52,630 nt of DNA from Verrucomicrobiota bacterium (lineage in GTDB: Bacteria; Verrucomicrobiota; Verrucomicrobiia; JABWAM01): positions 1 to 52,630 of the forward strand of contig JAHFSY010000031.1 of NCBI GenBank assembly GCA_023269615.1, given 5' to 3'. This document shows, piece by piece, positions 1 to 8,177 of the stretch. The position numbers and the translations under genes are program-made. The notes under the pieces are model-generated. The model had not been told where the DNA came from and made no database searches. It was given only the letters and a program-made list of their open reading frames with translations. Position 1 is the first letter of the stretch. Each line of letters begins with the position of its first letter.

Positions 1-1406
1 AGTGCGCAGTGCGCCAAGCCAGCTTCCGAGTAGTAATGTGTTTTTGAGGCCGCAACTTTCAGCAGGGCGGGCCATGCGGATGGGCCGAGGCTTGAGAGGT
101 AGGGAACATCGAGGGCTTTCCCGGGGTTCAGTTCCCACTGCCGCACGTTGTAGTCTGCAACCCAGCCCGATGTGTCGGTGAATTGAACGGTGTAGAACAG
201 GATGAAGGTTGCAATGACGTTGCTGAAAAACAGCCAGCGGAAGGATTTGTGTTTCAGGATGTAGAAAGCGAGCAGGACAAAACCCGTGGAGACCAGGAGG
301 AGGAAGAAGCACACATAAACGCGGAGCGTGCTGAGCTGGTAGGCTCCCACGTAGAGCTTGAGTCGGAGGAGGACGCTGCTCACGAGAAAGAGGTCCTGAA
401 GAATCCAGACGAGGGAAAGTCCCAGGATGCTGCGAGCGTCGAAGGATCCCTGATCCTTTTCGAAGATCAGCACGATGACGAATGCAGAAAGCAACACGGT
501 GATCGTCAGGCTGTTCACGCCCGAGTGGAGGAAATCGCTGAAACTGACACCCTTGGGCAGTTCCGCGTTACGCCAGAGGTATACGGCGTCAGTGGTGTTT
601 GCGGCGAGAAAGAGCACATTGGTTGCGATGAGCATCACCAGCGCGCGCCAGTGTCGCAGGCGGTTGGTGTCGGGTGCTGCGACGACCGGTGGTTTTCGGT
701 TCCAGAATCCCCGGCTGGCGGGGGCTGTTGACGGACGAAGAAAAGCCAGGCCGAGTGTTGCGACCGCAAGCCAGAAAAGGATCCGTTTGAATTCCGGGAA
801 CTCGATCATTTGCAGCCAGTGGGTGATCACGTCCCAGCCCTGTCGCAGCCACAGGCCGATGATCGCATTTCCACTTCCCAGAAGCAAAATGAACGGGACC
901 AGCACGAGGGCGGCGGGGAGCAGGATTTGAAAAATCCAGGTCCACGTTGTGATTTGGTCGCGGGATTTCCCATCATCGAGGTCTGACGGAAGACTCCATG
1001 TGCGGACGAGCCAAGGCCAGCGGCCTGGTGCTTTCAGCAGGGCGATGACAGATTCCGTCCAGCGCGCCCACGTGGGTTGAAGTTGTGAATAAAAAACTTC
1101 ACCCATGCCGATGAACAGGAGGCTGGCAATTACAAGGATGTTGGAAAAGCTGGTCTCAATCGATGCTTGGAAAAGGGCTCCGAATGTCAGGAGGATGGGC
1201 AGCGTCAGACGTGTCGTCCGGATGGCTTGAGGCTGGTTCAGCGCCAGGAGGATCCAGAGAAGACTTGAAAAGACCGCCACGGAAATCCCGGGGCGCTTTC
1301 CGTAAAACAACACGTCGGCGAACGACACGATCAGGATGACCGATGGGAAAAACCATATAGCAAAGTACTTGGTATTGCAAAGGGATTGTGCAGGACTGGT
1401 TGTCAT
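1..1406 (-). CDS. DUF4173/DUF4153-type polytopic membrane protein, C-terminus beyond window
   Basis: An open frame starts with ATG at 1406 and reads without a stop through about 468 codons to the left edge, so the gene is cut by the window. The translation is strongly hydrophobic, with at least nine candidate membrane helices. One segment reads LPKGVSFSDFLHSGVNSLT, followed by a helix and then RLKLYVGAYQLSTLRVYV. This layout resembles the DUF4173/DUF4153 membrane family, whose role is unknown. No Shine-Dalgarno sequence precedes the ATG. The family name rests on recalled motif resemblance only. That it is a real integral membrane protein is clear from the hydrophobic periodicity. Confidence 0.72.
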   Translation of the reverse strand, partial: MTTSPAQSLCNTKYFAIWFFPSVILIVSFADVLFYGKRPGISVAVFSSLLWILLALNQPQAIRTTRLTLPILLTFGALFQASIETSFSNILVIASLLFIGMGEVFYSQLQPTWARWTESVIALLKAPGRWPWLVRTWSLPSDLDDGKSRDQITTWTWIFQILLPAALVLVPFILLLGSGNAIIGLWLRQGWDVITHWLQMIEFPEFKRILFWLAVATLGLAFLRPSTAPASRGFWNRKPPVVAAPDTNRLRHWRALVMLIATNVLFLAANTTDAVYLWRNAELPKGVSFSDFLHSGVNSLTITVLLSAFVIVLIFEKDQGSFDARSILGLSLVWILQDLFLVSSVLLRLKLYVGAYQLSTLRVYVCFFLLLVSTGFVLLAFYILKHKSFRWLFFSNVIATFILFYTVQFTDTSGWVADYNVRQWELNPGKALDVPYLSSLGPSAWPALLKVAASKTHYYSEAGLAHCA

Positions 1407-1556
1407 GGGAGGGCGGGGTGGGGTGTTACAGGGAGTGGAAGCGGAGGTTGGATGCGAGCTGCGGGCGGCTTGTGGTCTCCGATTCGATGCCTGTACTTTG
1501 CATCACAAAGTTAAATCTGTCAACAGGGAAAATGACATCAGCAATTCATTCATTGT

Positions 1557-1701
1557 GTAGGAGCCGCTGTCAGCGGCGACCGGGCCTTCGCCACGCCGCT
1601 CGCCACCGCGAAGCGCTTGGGCGTAGCGGGGAAGTGGCTACGGCCACGCAGGCGGGAGAGATGCGGCGCGTGTGGAAATCGCCGCTGACAGCGGCTCCTA
1701 C
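1557..1701. repeat. Inverted pair of REP-like palindromes, family A
   Basis: Arms at 1557-1579 and 1679-1701 are perfect 23-bp inverted copies, beginning GTAGGAGC followed by the palindrome GCCGCTG-T-CAGCGGC. The 99-bp spacer is GC-rich and partly self-complementary. The pair lies in the 341-bp gap between the DUF4173-type gene and clpX. No gene is seen in that gap. Confidence 0.85.
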
Positions 1702-1717
1702 AGGGGGAAATCGAACG

Positions 1718-1739
1718 GCCAAACTCTTGCGAGTTCGGC
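1718..1739 (-). terminator. Terminator-like hairpin after clpX
   Basis: Eight bases past the clpX stop, the minus strand forms a 9-bp stem (GCCGAACTC pairing with GAGTTTGGC, one G-T pair) closed by a GCAA tetraloop. The run that follows has few uridines, so intrinsic termination is plausible but not certain. Confidence 0.45.
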
Positions 1740-1747
1740 TACATCGA

Positions 1748-3007
1748 TCAGGCGACGTCTTTTTCCTGTTTCTTGCGGATGAGCGGGGGGCGTTTGCCCT
1801 CGACGACGGAGCGGCTGATGGTGACGGCGGAGACGTCCTCGCGCGAAGGGATCTCGTACATGAGGTCGAGCATGATTTTCTCAAGGATGGCGCGGAGGGC
1901 GCGCGCGCCCGTGGTGCGCTTGATGGCTTCCTGCGCGAGGGCGCGAAGCGCTTCCTTGGTGATCTCGAGGTGGACGCCTTCCATGGCGAAAAGTTTCTGG
2001 TATTGTTTCACCATGGCGTTCTTCGTGTCGGTGAGCACATGCACCAGTTCGTCCTCTGTGAGCTGGCGCAGGACGGACACGACGGGGAGGCGGCCGACGA
2101 ATTCGGGGATGAGCCCGAAGGCCAGGAGGTCTTCGGGTTCCACGAGTTGGAGGCAGTCTTCCTGGGAGTCGGAGGTGTCCTTGGTGATCTCGGCGGCAAA
2201 GCCCATGATCTTGTTGCCGAGCCTGCGGCGGATCATTTTTTCGAGTCCGATGAACGCGCCGCCGCAGATGAAGAGGATGTTGGCGGTGTTGACCTGGATG
2301 TACTCCTGGTGCGGATGTTTGCGTCCGCCCTGGGGAGGGACGTTGCAGACCGTTCCCTCGAGGATTTTCAACAGCGCCTGCTGGACGCCTTCGCCGGAGA
2401 CGTCGCGCGTGATGGAAACGTTCTCCGTCTTGCGCGCGATCTTGTCGATTTCGTCAATATACACGATGCCGATCTCGGCGCGCTTCACGTCGTAGTCGGC
2501 ATTCTGGAGCAGGCGCAGGACGATGTTCTCGACGTCCTCGCCCACGTAACCCGCCTCGGTGAGCGTGGTGGCGTCGGCGATGCAGAAGGGGACGTCGAGG
2601 ATGCGAGCCAGCGTTCGCGCGAGGAGCGTCTTGCCGGAGCCGGTGGGCCCGAGCAGGAGGATGTTGCTCTTCTCAATTTCCACGTCGTCGTTGCCCGCCT
2701 CGGCCGTCTTGCTTGCGGAAAGGATGCGCTTGTAATGATTGTGGACGGCAACGGCCAGCGTCTTCTTGGCGTTGTCCTGCCCGATCACAAACTGGTCGAG
2801 CTTGGCCTTGATGTCTGCGGGCTTGAGAGTGTTGGGCCGTGAGGGAACCCGTTTGGATTCATCGCTGAGTTCCTTGTCGAGGATGCCCTTGCAGACCGAG
2901 ACGCAGTTGTCGCAGATGTAAACGCCGGGCCCCGCGATGAGCTTGCGCACCTCGCTGTGGGCCTTCCCACAGAAGTTGCACATCGTGATGTTGCCGGGTT
3001 TGGCCAT
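1748..3007 (-). CDS. clpX: ATP-dependent Clp protease ATP-binding subunit ClpX
   Basis: ClpX is the AAA+ unfoldase that feeds substrates to ClpP in the cytoplasm. The 419-residue protein starts at the ATG at 3007, ten bases after the clpP stop. The longer reading to 3133 would run into clpP and lacks family similarity. The N-terminal zinc domain has C10, C13, C32 and C35. Walker A is GPTGSGKT at 120-127 and Walker B is IVYIDEID at 181-188. The RKH pore motif is at 229-231 and a sensor motif TGAR lies near the C-terminus. The loop that contacts ClpP reads MGF (268-270) where IGF is usual. Gene order tig-clpP-clpX supports the call. Confidence 0.97.
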   Translation of the reverse strand: MAKPGNITMCNFCGKAHSEVRKLIAGPGVYICDNCVSVCKGILDKELSDESKRVPSRPNTLKPADIKAKLDQFVIGQDNAKKTLAVAVHNHYKRILSASKTAEAGNDDVEIEKSNILLLGPTGSGKTLLARTLARILDVPFCIADATTLTEAGYVGEDVENIVLRLLQNADYDVKRAEIGIVYIDEIDKIARKTENVSITRDVSGEGVQQALLKILEGTVCNVPPQGGRKHPHQEYIQVNTANILFICGGAFIGLEKMIRRRLGNKIMGFAAEITKDTSDSQEDCLQLVEPEDLLAFGLIPEFVGRLPVVSVLRQLTEDELVHVLTDTKNAMVKQYQKLFAMEGVHLEITKEALRALAQEAIKRTTGARALRAILEKIMLDLMYEIPSREDVSAVTISRSVVEGKRPPLIRKKQEKDVA

Positions 3008-3017
3008 GGGTGAAACT

Positions 3018-3659
3018 TCAGGATTTGGTTTCTTCGCTCTTCTTGTCCGCTCCAGGGATGTCCTTGCGCGATTTGACCACGTCATCCACGAGCCCGTAGG
3101 CTTTGGCTTCCGTTGCGGACATGAAGAAATCACGGTCGCCGTCGCGCGCGACGCGCTCCGCGGGCTGGCCCGTATGGTGTGCGAGAATTTCGTTGAGGCG
3201 ATCCTTCAAGCGGAGGATTTCCTTCGCCTGGATCGTGATGTCGGAAGCCTGGCCCTGGGCGCCGCCGCTGGGCTGGTGGATCATGATGCGGGAATTGGGG
3301 AGGGCATAACGCTTGCCCTTGGTGCCGGCGGCAAGAAGGACGGCGCCCATGCTTGCGGCCTGGCCAATGCAATACGTGACAACGTCGCAGGTGAGAAATT
3401 GCATCGTGTCATAAATCGCCAGTCCTGCGGAAACCACGCCGCCGGGCGAATTGATGTAGATGTTGATGTCCTTTTTCGAGTCCTGCATCTGGAGGAAAAG
3501 GAGCTGGGCGGTGACGATGTTGGCGACGTGGTCGTCAATGGCCGTGCCGAGAAGGATGATCCGGTCCTGCATGAGGCGGGAATAGATGTCCATGCTGCGC
3601 TCGCCGCGCCCGGTTTGCTCGATGACGATGGGGACCAGGTATTGATTGAGTTCTTCCAT
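3018..3659 (-). CDS. clpP: ATP-dependent Clp protease proteolytic subunit ClpP
   Basis: ClpP is the serine peptidase that forms the tetradecameric chamber capped by ClpX. From the ATG at 3659 the protein has 213 residues, the usual length. The catalytic triad is present: S103 in [12 protein letters not shown]128 in MIHQP and D177 in DGDRDFFM. A longer start at 3731 would overlap the tig coding region by 41 bp and add 24 residues with no family match, although some ClpPs do carry a propeptide. No clear Shine-Dalgarno precedes either start. The gene lies between tig and clpX and is probably cotranscribed with them. Confidence 0.96.
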   Translation of the reverse strand: MEELNQYLVPIVIEQTGRGERSMDIYSRLMQDRIILLGTAIDDHVANIVTAQLLFLQMQDSKKDINIYINSPGGVVSAGLAIYDTMQFLTCDVVTYCIGQAASMGAVLLAAGTKGKRYALPNSRIMIHQPSGGAQGQASDITIQAKEILRLKDRLNEILAHHTGQPAERVARDGDRDFFMSATEAKAYGLVDDVVKSRKDIPGADKKSEETKS

Positions 3660-3690
3660 GGGATTCGGAGGTTGGGTGCGGGGGATAAAT

Positions 3691-4992
3691 TTATTCTGAT
3701 TCAACAATAGCATTCGTGACGAGCAAATCAAGGGTGCGCGCGATGGTCATCTGCTCGCGGATGGATTCGATCTCGCCGGATTCCTGCATTTTTTGGACGA
3801 ATTCCCTAAGCGGCTTGTGTGCACGCTCTGCGGCCTGCACGATTTCCTGCTGCAATTCCTCGTCCTTCACCTTGACGTTTTCCTCGCTTGCGACGCGGCT
3901 GAGGATGAATGAGGCGCGGACCTTGTCCTTGGCGCTCTGCTGGGCGAAATCGAGGATCTCCTTGCTCTTGCCTCGGATCGCGTCCTCGCCCATGCCGCGC
4001 ATCTGGTTTTCGCGGACGATGTCGAGCATCGTGTTTTGCGTCTCGGCCTGAACCATGCTGTCAGGCAGGTCGAAGGAAACGGCCTTGAGCAATTGCTCCA
4101 CGATCTGGTTGCGGACATCGTGCTCCGACTGGTTGCCTCGTTCGCGGACCATGTTTTCCTTGATGCGCTCCTTGAGCTCCGCCATGTCCTTGGCCTTGTA
4201 CGAGGCGGCAAAGGCGTCATCGAGCGCCGGGAGCTTCTTTTCCTTCAAGCCCAGGATTTCGACGGAATAGGTCGCCTTCTTTTCCGCGAGTTCCTTCACG
4301 CGAAAATCCTTCGGGAAACTGGCGGGCACCTCCTTCTTGTCGCCGATTTTTGCACCAACCAGCGGCTCGCAAAATCCTGGCAGGAAGGAATCCTTCGCCA
4401 TGAGGAGCCAGAATTGTTTGTTTTCCGAGAGCGGCTTGGCGGAGGGAGCGATCTCGGCGATGGGTTTCCCTTCGCAGACGCCCGTGTAGGAGATGACGGC
4501 GAAATCGCCAAGGGCGAGTCCGCGGTCGGCGATGTCGTTGAAGCTGGCCATCTGCTCCGAGAGCATGGTCAGCGCGTTGTTTACATCCTCGTCCTTCACC
4601 TCGACCTTTTTCTTTTTGACCTTGAGGCCCTTGTAGGTGGGGAGTGCGAATTCGGGAGCGACATCCACGGTGGCGTCAAAGCGGAGCGGCTCATTGCGCA
4701 CGAACTTGACCTCGCCGATCTGGGGCATGCTGACGACCTTGAGTTTTTCCTTGGCGATGGCCTCGCGGAAAGACTGGGGGATGAGCTTGCGCTGGATCTC
4801 GTCACTGATCTCCTTCGTGTACTTGCGTTCGAGGACGGGAATGGGCGCGTGTCCGGCGCGAAAGCCGGGGATGGGCGTGAACTTCTGGAATTCCTTGAGG
4901 ATATCCTTCCATTCGCGCGCGACCTCGTCGGCGGGAATTTCGATGTTCAACTTCTTGCGGCAAGCCGCGACGTTTTCAACCGTTACGTTCAA
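3691..4992 (-). CDS. tig: Trigger factor, ribosome-associated chaperone and prolyl isomerase
   Basis: Trigger factor binds the ribosome exit tunnel and shields new chains. The 433-residue protein has the N-terminal ribosome-docking signature as [11 protein letters not shown] (about residues 41-51), a central PPIase-like region and a helical C-terminal chaperone domain rich in Lys and Glu. Translation appears to begin at TTG (4990-4992): AAAGGA lies seven bases upstream, and the nearby ATG is in another frame that stops after seven codons. It is the first gene of tig-clpP-clpX. A sigma-70-like promoter lies just upstream. Confidence 0.95.
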   Translation of the reverse strand: MNVTVENVAACRKKLNIEIPADEVAREWKDILKEFQKFTPIPGFRAGHAPIPVLERKYTKEISDEIQRKLIPQSFREAIAKEKLKVVSMPQIGEVKFVRNEPLRFDATVDVAPEFALPTYKGLKVKKKKVEVKDEDVNNALTMLSEQMASFNDIADRGLALGDFAVISYTGVCEGKPIAEIAPSAKPLSENKQFWLLMAKDSFLPGFCEPLVGAKIGDKKEVPASFPKDFRVKELAEKKATYSVEILGLKEKKLPALDDAFAASYKAKDMAELKERIKENMVRERGNQSEHDVRNQIVEQLLKAVSFDLPDSMVQAETQNTMLDIVRENQMRGMGEDAIRGKSKEILDFAQQSAKDKVRASFILSRVASEENVKVKDEELQQEIVQAAERAHKPLREFVQKMQESGEIESIREQMTIARTLDLLVTNAIVESE

Positions 4993-5024
4993 AATACATT
5001 CCTTTGTTAAGTGGCAAGCGGACG

Positions 5025-5053
5025 AGAGTAGGCGAGACGGAGGGGAGCGTCAA
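5025..5053 (-). promoter_or_regulatory. Candidate sigma-70-type promoter for tig-clpP-clpX
   Basis: On the minus strand, TTGACG (5048-5053) and TACTCT (5025-5030) are separated by exactly 17 bases and lie about 33 bases ahead of the tig TTG start. The -35 match is good (5 of 6) and the -10 match is weak (3 of 6). Confidence 0.4.
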
Positions 5054-5081
5054 GCGTGGGAGAAGAGCAGCGGGAACGCTC

Positions 5082-5255
5082 AACATCGAACATCGAACGT
5101 CGAACTTCCAACATGAGAAGGCGGCAGAAGGGGAAATCACGGAGCCGAGAGAGGTCAGTGTTCAGCTTTCGAGATTAGAATCCGAAGCTGAATGCTGACC
5201 GCTCAGAGCTTCGCCCTGTTCGACGTTGGAAGTTCGAAGTTCGATGTTGGAAGTT
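5082..5255. repeat. Nested inverted-repeat element
   Basis: The outer arms at 5082-5114 and 5219-5255 are built from repeats of AACATCGAAC / AACTTCCAAC in inverted orientation. Between them lies an inner imperfect hairpin, 5153-5171 against 5182-5200 (GGTCAGtgTTCAGC type). It fills most of the stretch between tig and the broken pseudopilin, where no gene is seen. Confidence 0.7.
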
Positions 5256-5308
5256 CCTGCCGTCTGCAGTGCCGCCCGCTTTCGCTCGCGGCTTGGTCGT
5301 CGGACTGT

Positions 5309-5724
5309 TCAGGAGTACGGACCCCAGAAAGTGGTGCCACCGGTAAAGGTCAAGAGATTGCTTTGAGTGACGGGGCTGACTCTCAGTCTGTCAGCAATTC
5401 CTCCGATGACAAAAGGATTGCCAAGGGAATCTCGTCCTCCATTGGTCGCCAATTTGATGTCTCGTTTCAGGAATGGAGTCAGGTCGGCAAAATTCGGGGA
5501 TGGGCATTTGGTTTCGAACTGGAGGGCGTACTCATCCTTGGCCATATCCAGCATACGCGCTTCATTAAGGATGGTTTGGCAGATTCTACCCGGGCCGCTG
5601 TCACGTGCGTGCATAAAGCTCGGGATAAAATGCATGCGAAAAGGCAGATAAAGGCCACAACGATTCCGATTTCATACGCAGTCCGTAGGAAGCTTCGTAT
5701 CCAACATACCGTGGCGGAATTCAT
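5309..5724 (-). pseudogene. Frameshifted pseudopilin-like protein
   Basis: From the ATG at 5724 one frame encodes a short basic start and a membrane helix (IGIVVAFICLFACILSRAL). The neighbouring frame, open from about 5635 to a stop at 5309, then carries a pseudopilin-like domain: CQTILNEARMLDMAKDEYAL, an LTPFLKRD segment, GGRDSLGNPFVIG and a TFWGPY ending. This resembles the C-terminal domain of verrucomicrobial prepilin-like proteins, in which helix and domain are continuous. The switch falls near 5630-5640, around GCATGCAT. A sequencing error, a true frameshift mutation or programmed slippage are all possible. The gene stands alone. Confidence 0.5.
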
Positions 5725-5784
5725 TGTGTCACTTTAATCGCGTCGTGCAGGTTCGTCAAATTTGGGCGTTCAAGTTCAAGCCGG

Positions 5785-5851
5785 TCGCCGCTGACAGCGG
5801 CTCCTACAAAACCAAAAATGACATCCGTGTAGGAGCCACTGTCAGTGGCGA
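5785..5851. repeat. Inverted pair of REP-like palindromes, family A, tail-to-tail
   Basis: One copy (5785-5807) lies on the minus strand and a second (5829-5851) on the plus strand, the opposite order to the pair at 1557-1701. The second copy reads GCCACTG-T-CAGTGGC: two changes that keep the stem paired. It lies in the gap between the pseudopilin and the dehydrogenase gene. Confidence 0.83.
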
Positions 5852-5878
5852 CCGGGCAACAGGGGGTTCTTTACGGCG

Positions 5879-6841
5879 TTATGCCACCCGATTACGGCTC
5901 TCGCCTTTCAGAAACGCCTCGATGTTGGCGACGCTTTCTTTGAGAAGGCGGGCGCGTGCTTCGAAGGTGGTCCATGCGCTGTGGGGGGTGATCATCAGGT
6001 TGGGATGCTTGTATTGCAGCAGGGCGTGATCGGGTGGGGGGGGCTCGACGGAGAGGACGTCCAGGCCCGCGCCTGCGAGTTTTCCACTTTTCAACGCTTC
6101 GATCAGGGCGGCTTCGTCCACGAGATCGCCGCGTCCTGCGTTGACGAGCAGGGAGCCGGACTTCATCCAGGCCAGGCTTTCACGGTTGATGATGTGACGT
6201 GTCTGGTCGGTCAGGGGGCAATGCAGCGAAACCACGTCGCTTGCTTGAAAGAGTTCGCGCAGCGGAAGACGCGGCCATGTGTCTTTTGAAGCAGTTGCAC
6301 CCTCGCGCGCCCACGCGAGGACTTTCATTCCAAATGCCTCGGCCATCCGCCCGAGCTGGCTGCCGATTTTCCCCGTGCCCACGAGTCCGAGTGTTTTGCC
6401 CGCGAGTTCGATGATGGGATGATCCAGGCGGGTGAAGTGCGGAGATTTGCTCCAGGTTTTGGGCTCCTGCACGTAGCGGTGCATTTGAGTGGCCCAATTC
6501 AGGATGAAGGCCATGGCGTGCTGCGCCACCGAGGCGGAGCCGTAACCGACCACGTTCGCGACGCAGATGTTGTGCTTTTTGGCGGCGACGAGATCCACGT
6601 TGTTGGTTCCTGTTGCCACGACCGAGATCATTCGGAGATGTGGAGCATTCGCCAGCACGGTGGCATCGAGCACCGCCTTGTTGGTCAGCACGATTTCAGC
6701 CGTGGCGGTTCGTTCGCGGATTTGCGTGGGCGTGGAGATGGGATGGAGCGTTACTTTTCCAAGCTTGTGCAGCGGGTTCCAGTCGAGGTCGCCCCGGTCG
6801 AGCGTGGATGCGTCGAGAAAAACGATGGTGGGTGAGTTCAT
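5879..6841 (-). CDS. D-isomer-specific 2-hydroxyacid dehydrogenase
   Basis: This is an NAD(P)-dependent 2-ketoacid reductase of the D-2-hydroxyacid dehydrogenase family, possibly acting on hydroxypyruvate or glyoxylate. The 320-residue protein has the Rossmann motif GTGKIG at 155-160 and the catalytic set R237 (NAGRGDL), E266 (SVEPP) and H287 (TPHSAW). The ATG at 6841 is preferred over an upstream TTG at 6892 because homologues begin near TIVFLD. No Shine-Dalgarno is seen. The gene stands alone between repeat-rich gaps, so context does not reveal the substrate. Confidence 0.9.
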   Translation of the reverse strand: MNSPTIVFLDASTLDRGDLDWNPLHKLGKVTLHPISTPTQIRERTATAEIVLTNKAVLDATVLANAPHLRMISVVATGTNNVDLVAAKKHNICVANVVGYGSASVAQHAMAFILNWATQMHRYVQEPKTWSKSPHFTRLDHPIIELAGKTLGLVGTGKIGSQLGRMAEAFGMKVLAWAREGATASKDTWPRLPLRELFQASDVVSLHCPLTDQTRHIINRESLAWMKSGSLLVNAGRGDLVDEAALIEALKSGKLAGAGLDVLSVEPPPPDHALLQYKHPNLMITPHSAWTTFEARARLLKESVANIEAFLKGESRNRVA

Positions 6842-6930
6842 GGAAAGAAGCGGTTCAGGAATCAGAATAAGAAAACGAGAGGTTGAACGCAAGTTGACAT
6901 GGATGACGTTGTGCGCCGGAGGGGACGGAG

Positions 6931-7156
6931 AGTCTCACGCAAAGACGCTAAGGCGCAAAGTTTATGCAAGCTGCGACAGAACCGCGTGCCATCCCGATTG
7001 ACAGCATCGCTGTCAATCGGGATGGCACGCTTTCATGGCTTTCAATCGGCAGAAAGATGGATCGAATCGCATCACACGCTGCGGAGTGCCGCAGCGTGTG
7101 ATGCGATTCTTTTCGGAACTTCCCACCTTTGCGTCTTGGCGTCTTTGCGAGAGACT
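6931..7156. repeat. Nested palindromic element, MITE-like, about 226 bp
   Basis: Imperfect 30-bp inverted ends (6931-6960 and 7127-7156, variants of GCAAAGACGCNAAGNCGC) enclose two perfect hairpins. The first has 22-bp arms (6984-7005 and 7009-7030) with a 3-base loop. The second has 21-bp arms (7064-7084 and 7089-7109) with a 4-base loop. The element fills most of the 334-bp gap between the dehydrogenase and glycosyltransferase genes. No open frame in it looks coding. Confidence 0.75.
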
Positions 7157-7175
7157 TCTGGATTCTGACTCTTGC

Positions 7176-8177
7176 TCAGCTCTCAAAACTTTTCAATGCC
7201 TTCAGCACCTCGTCCACGCTGATATCCTGGATCGTACGGCTTGGGCTTTGGAGGACTTTGGCGCGCGGGGTCCATGGCTTCCAACGGACGGGATCGGATT
7301 GTCCGAACATGGAGACGATGGAGATTCCCATGGCGGCGGCCAGATGCATCGCTCCTCCATCGGGCGTGGCGAGCAGGCGGCATTCCTTCAGCGTGTCGGT
7401 CAGGTCTTTCAAAGTCGCGGTGGGACGCGGCTCAAGGATGTCTGGCGCGAGACCGAGAATATCCGCCGCCTTGTCATCATCGCCCGGGTGTGTGAGCGTG
7501 GAGACGTCACCGGGCGACCACAGGAGAAGGGGTTTTTGTTTGAAGTGTCCGTGCACGAGTTTCGCCAGTTCGACAAAGCGTGATGCATCCCACTGGTTGC
7601 CGTGTTTGCGGCTGGTGATCTGGATGGCCACGCGCGAGCCGGTGGCGCGGATCGGGTAATGGATTTCCGGGGGGGGCGCTTCATTCACGCCACAGAGGTG
7701 GCATGCGAGACGCCAGCTGTATTCGAGTTCGTGGAGGCCTTCCGTGAACGACGGACCTTCATTGCCGGGACCGTAGCCAACGACGCGTTTTGCACCTGAC
7801 CATCGCGCAAAGGATTGTGCCTGTCGGCTTGTGCCACCGACGAGCAGCATGGCGGTGTCATAACCTCCGCTCATGAGCCCCATGTAAAATTGCGCGAGAT
7901 GAACAAGCTGTCCGAGGCCAAGCCCCACGTGCTTGGTTTTTTGGTAGATGATCAACCGGTCCACATGGTCGGGGACAAGCGGTCCGACCACGGGCGCGTT
8001 GTAGCTGTTGACGAGCAAATCAATTCGCGCCCGGGGAAAATGACGGCGCACCAGTTGGATGGCGGGAATCGAGCAGATGAGATCGCCAATGTTGTCATTC
8101 CGCACAAGAAGAATTGCTGAAACTTCTGACCGCTGACTGCTGACCGCTGACGGCCTTCCTGTTTCCTCAGTACGCAT
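7176..8177 (-). CDS. Glycosyltransferase family 9 (heptosyltransferase-like)
   Basis: GT9 enzymes transfer heptose or related sugars onto lipopolysaccharide core or surface glycans. The 333-residue protein has the N-terminal ILLVRNDNIGDLICSIPA segment typical of the family and the C-terminal nucleotide-sugar region TPDGGAMHLAAAMGISIVSMFG with a following QSDPVRWKPW. The start at 8177 overlaps the stop of the upstream sugar transferase by 11 bases and suggests coupled translation. Residues 10-20 (AVSSQRSEVSA) are encoded by a run of GACCGCTGACTGCTGACCGC that looks like a dispersed repeat, so the true start could lie further in. Function in surface polysaccharide is inferred from the neighbour. 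Confidence 0.88.
   Translation of the reverse strand: MRTEETGRPSAVSSQRSEVSAILLVRNDNIGDLICSIPAIQLVRRHFPRARIDLLVNSYNAPVVGPLVPDHVDRLIIYQKTKHVGLGLGQLVHLAQFYMGLMSGGYDTAMLLVGGTSRQAQSFARWSGAKRVVGYGPGNEGPSFTEGLHELEYSWRLACHLCGVNEAPPPEIHYPIRATGSRVAIQITSRKHGNQWDASRFVELAKLVHGHFKQKPLLLWSPGDVSTLTHPGDDDKAADILGLAPDILEPRPTATLKDLTDTLKECRLLATPDGGAMHLAAAMGISIVSMFGQSDPVRWKPWTPRAKVLQSPSRTIQDISVDEVLKALKSFES

Noticed and set aside
1388..2842. Long plus-strand open frame opposite clpX
   Set aside because: It is the mirror of a certain clpX gene; its protein is rich in Asp, Gly and Val with no domain pattern, as expected for the complement of GC-rich coding DNA.
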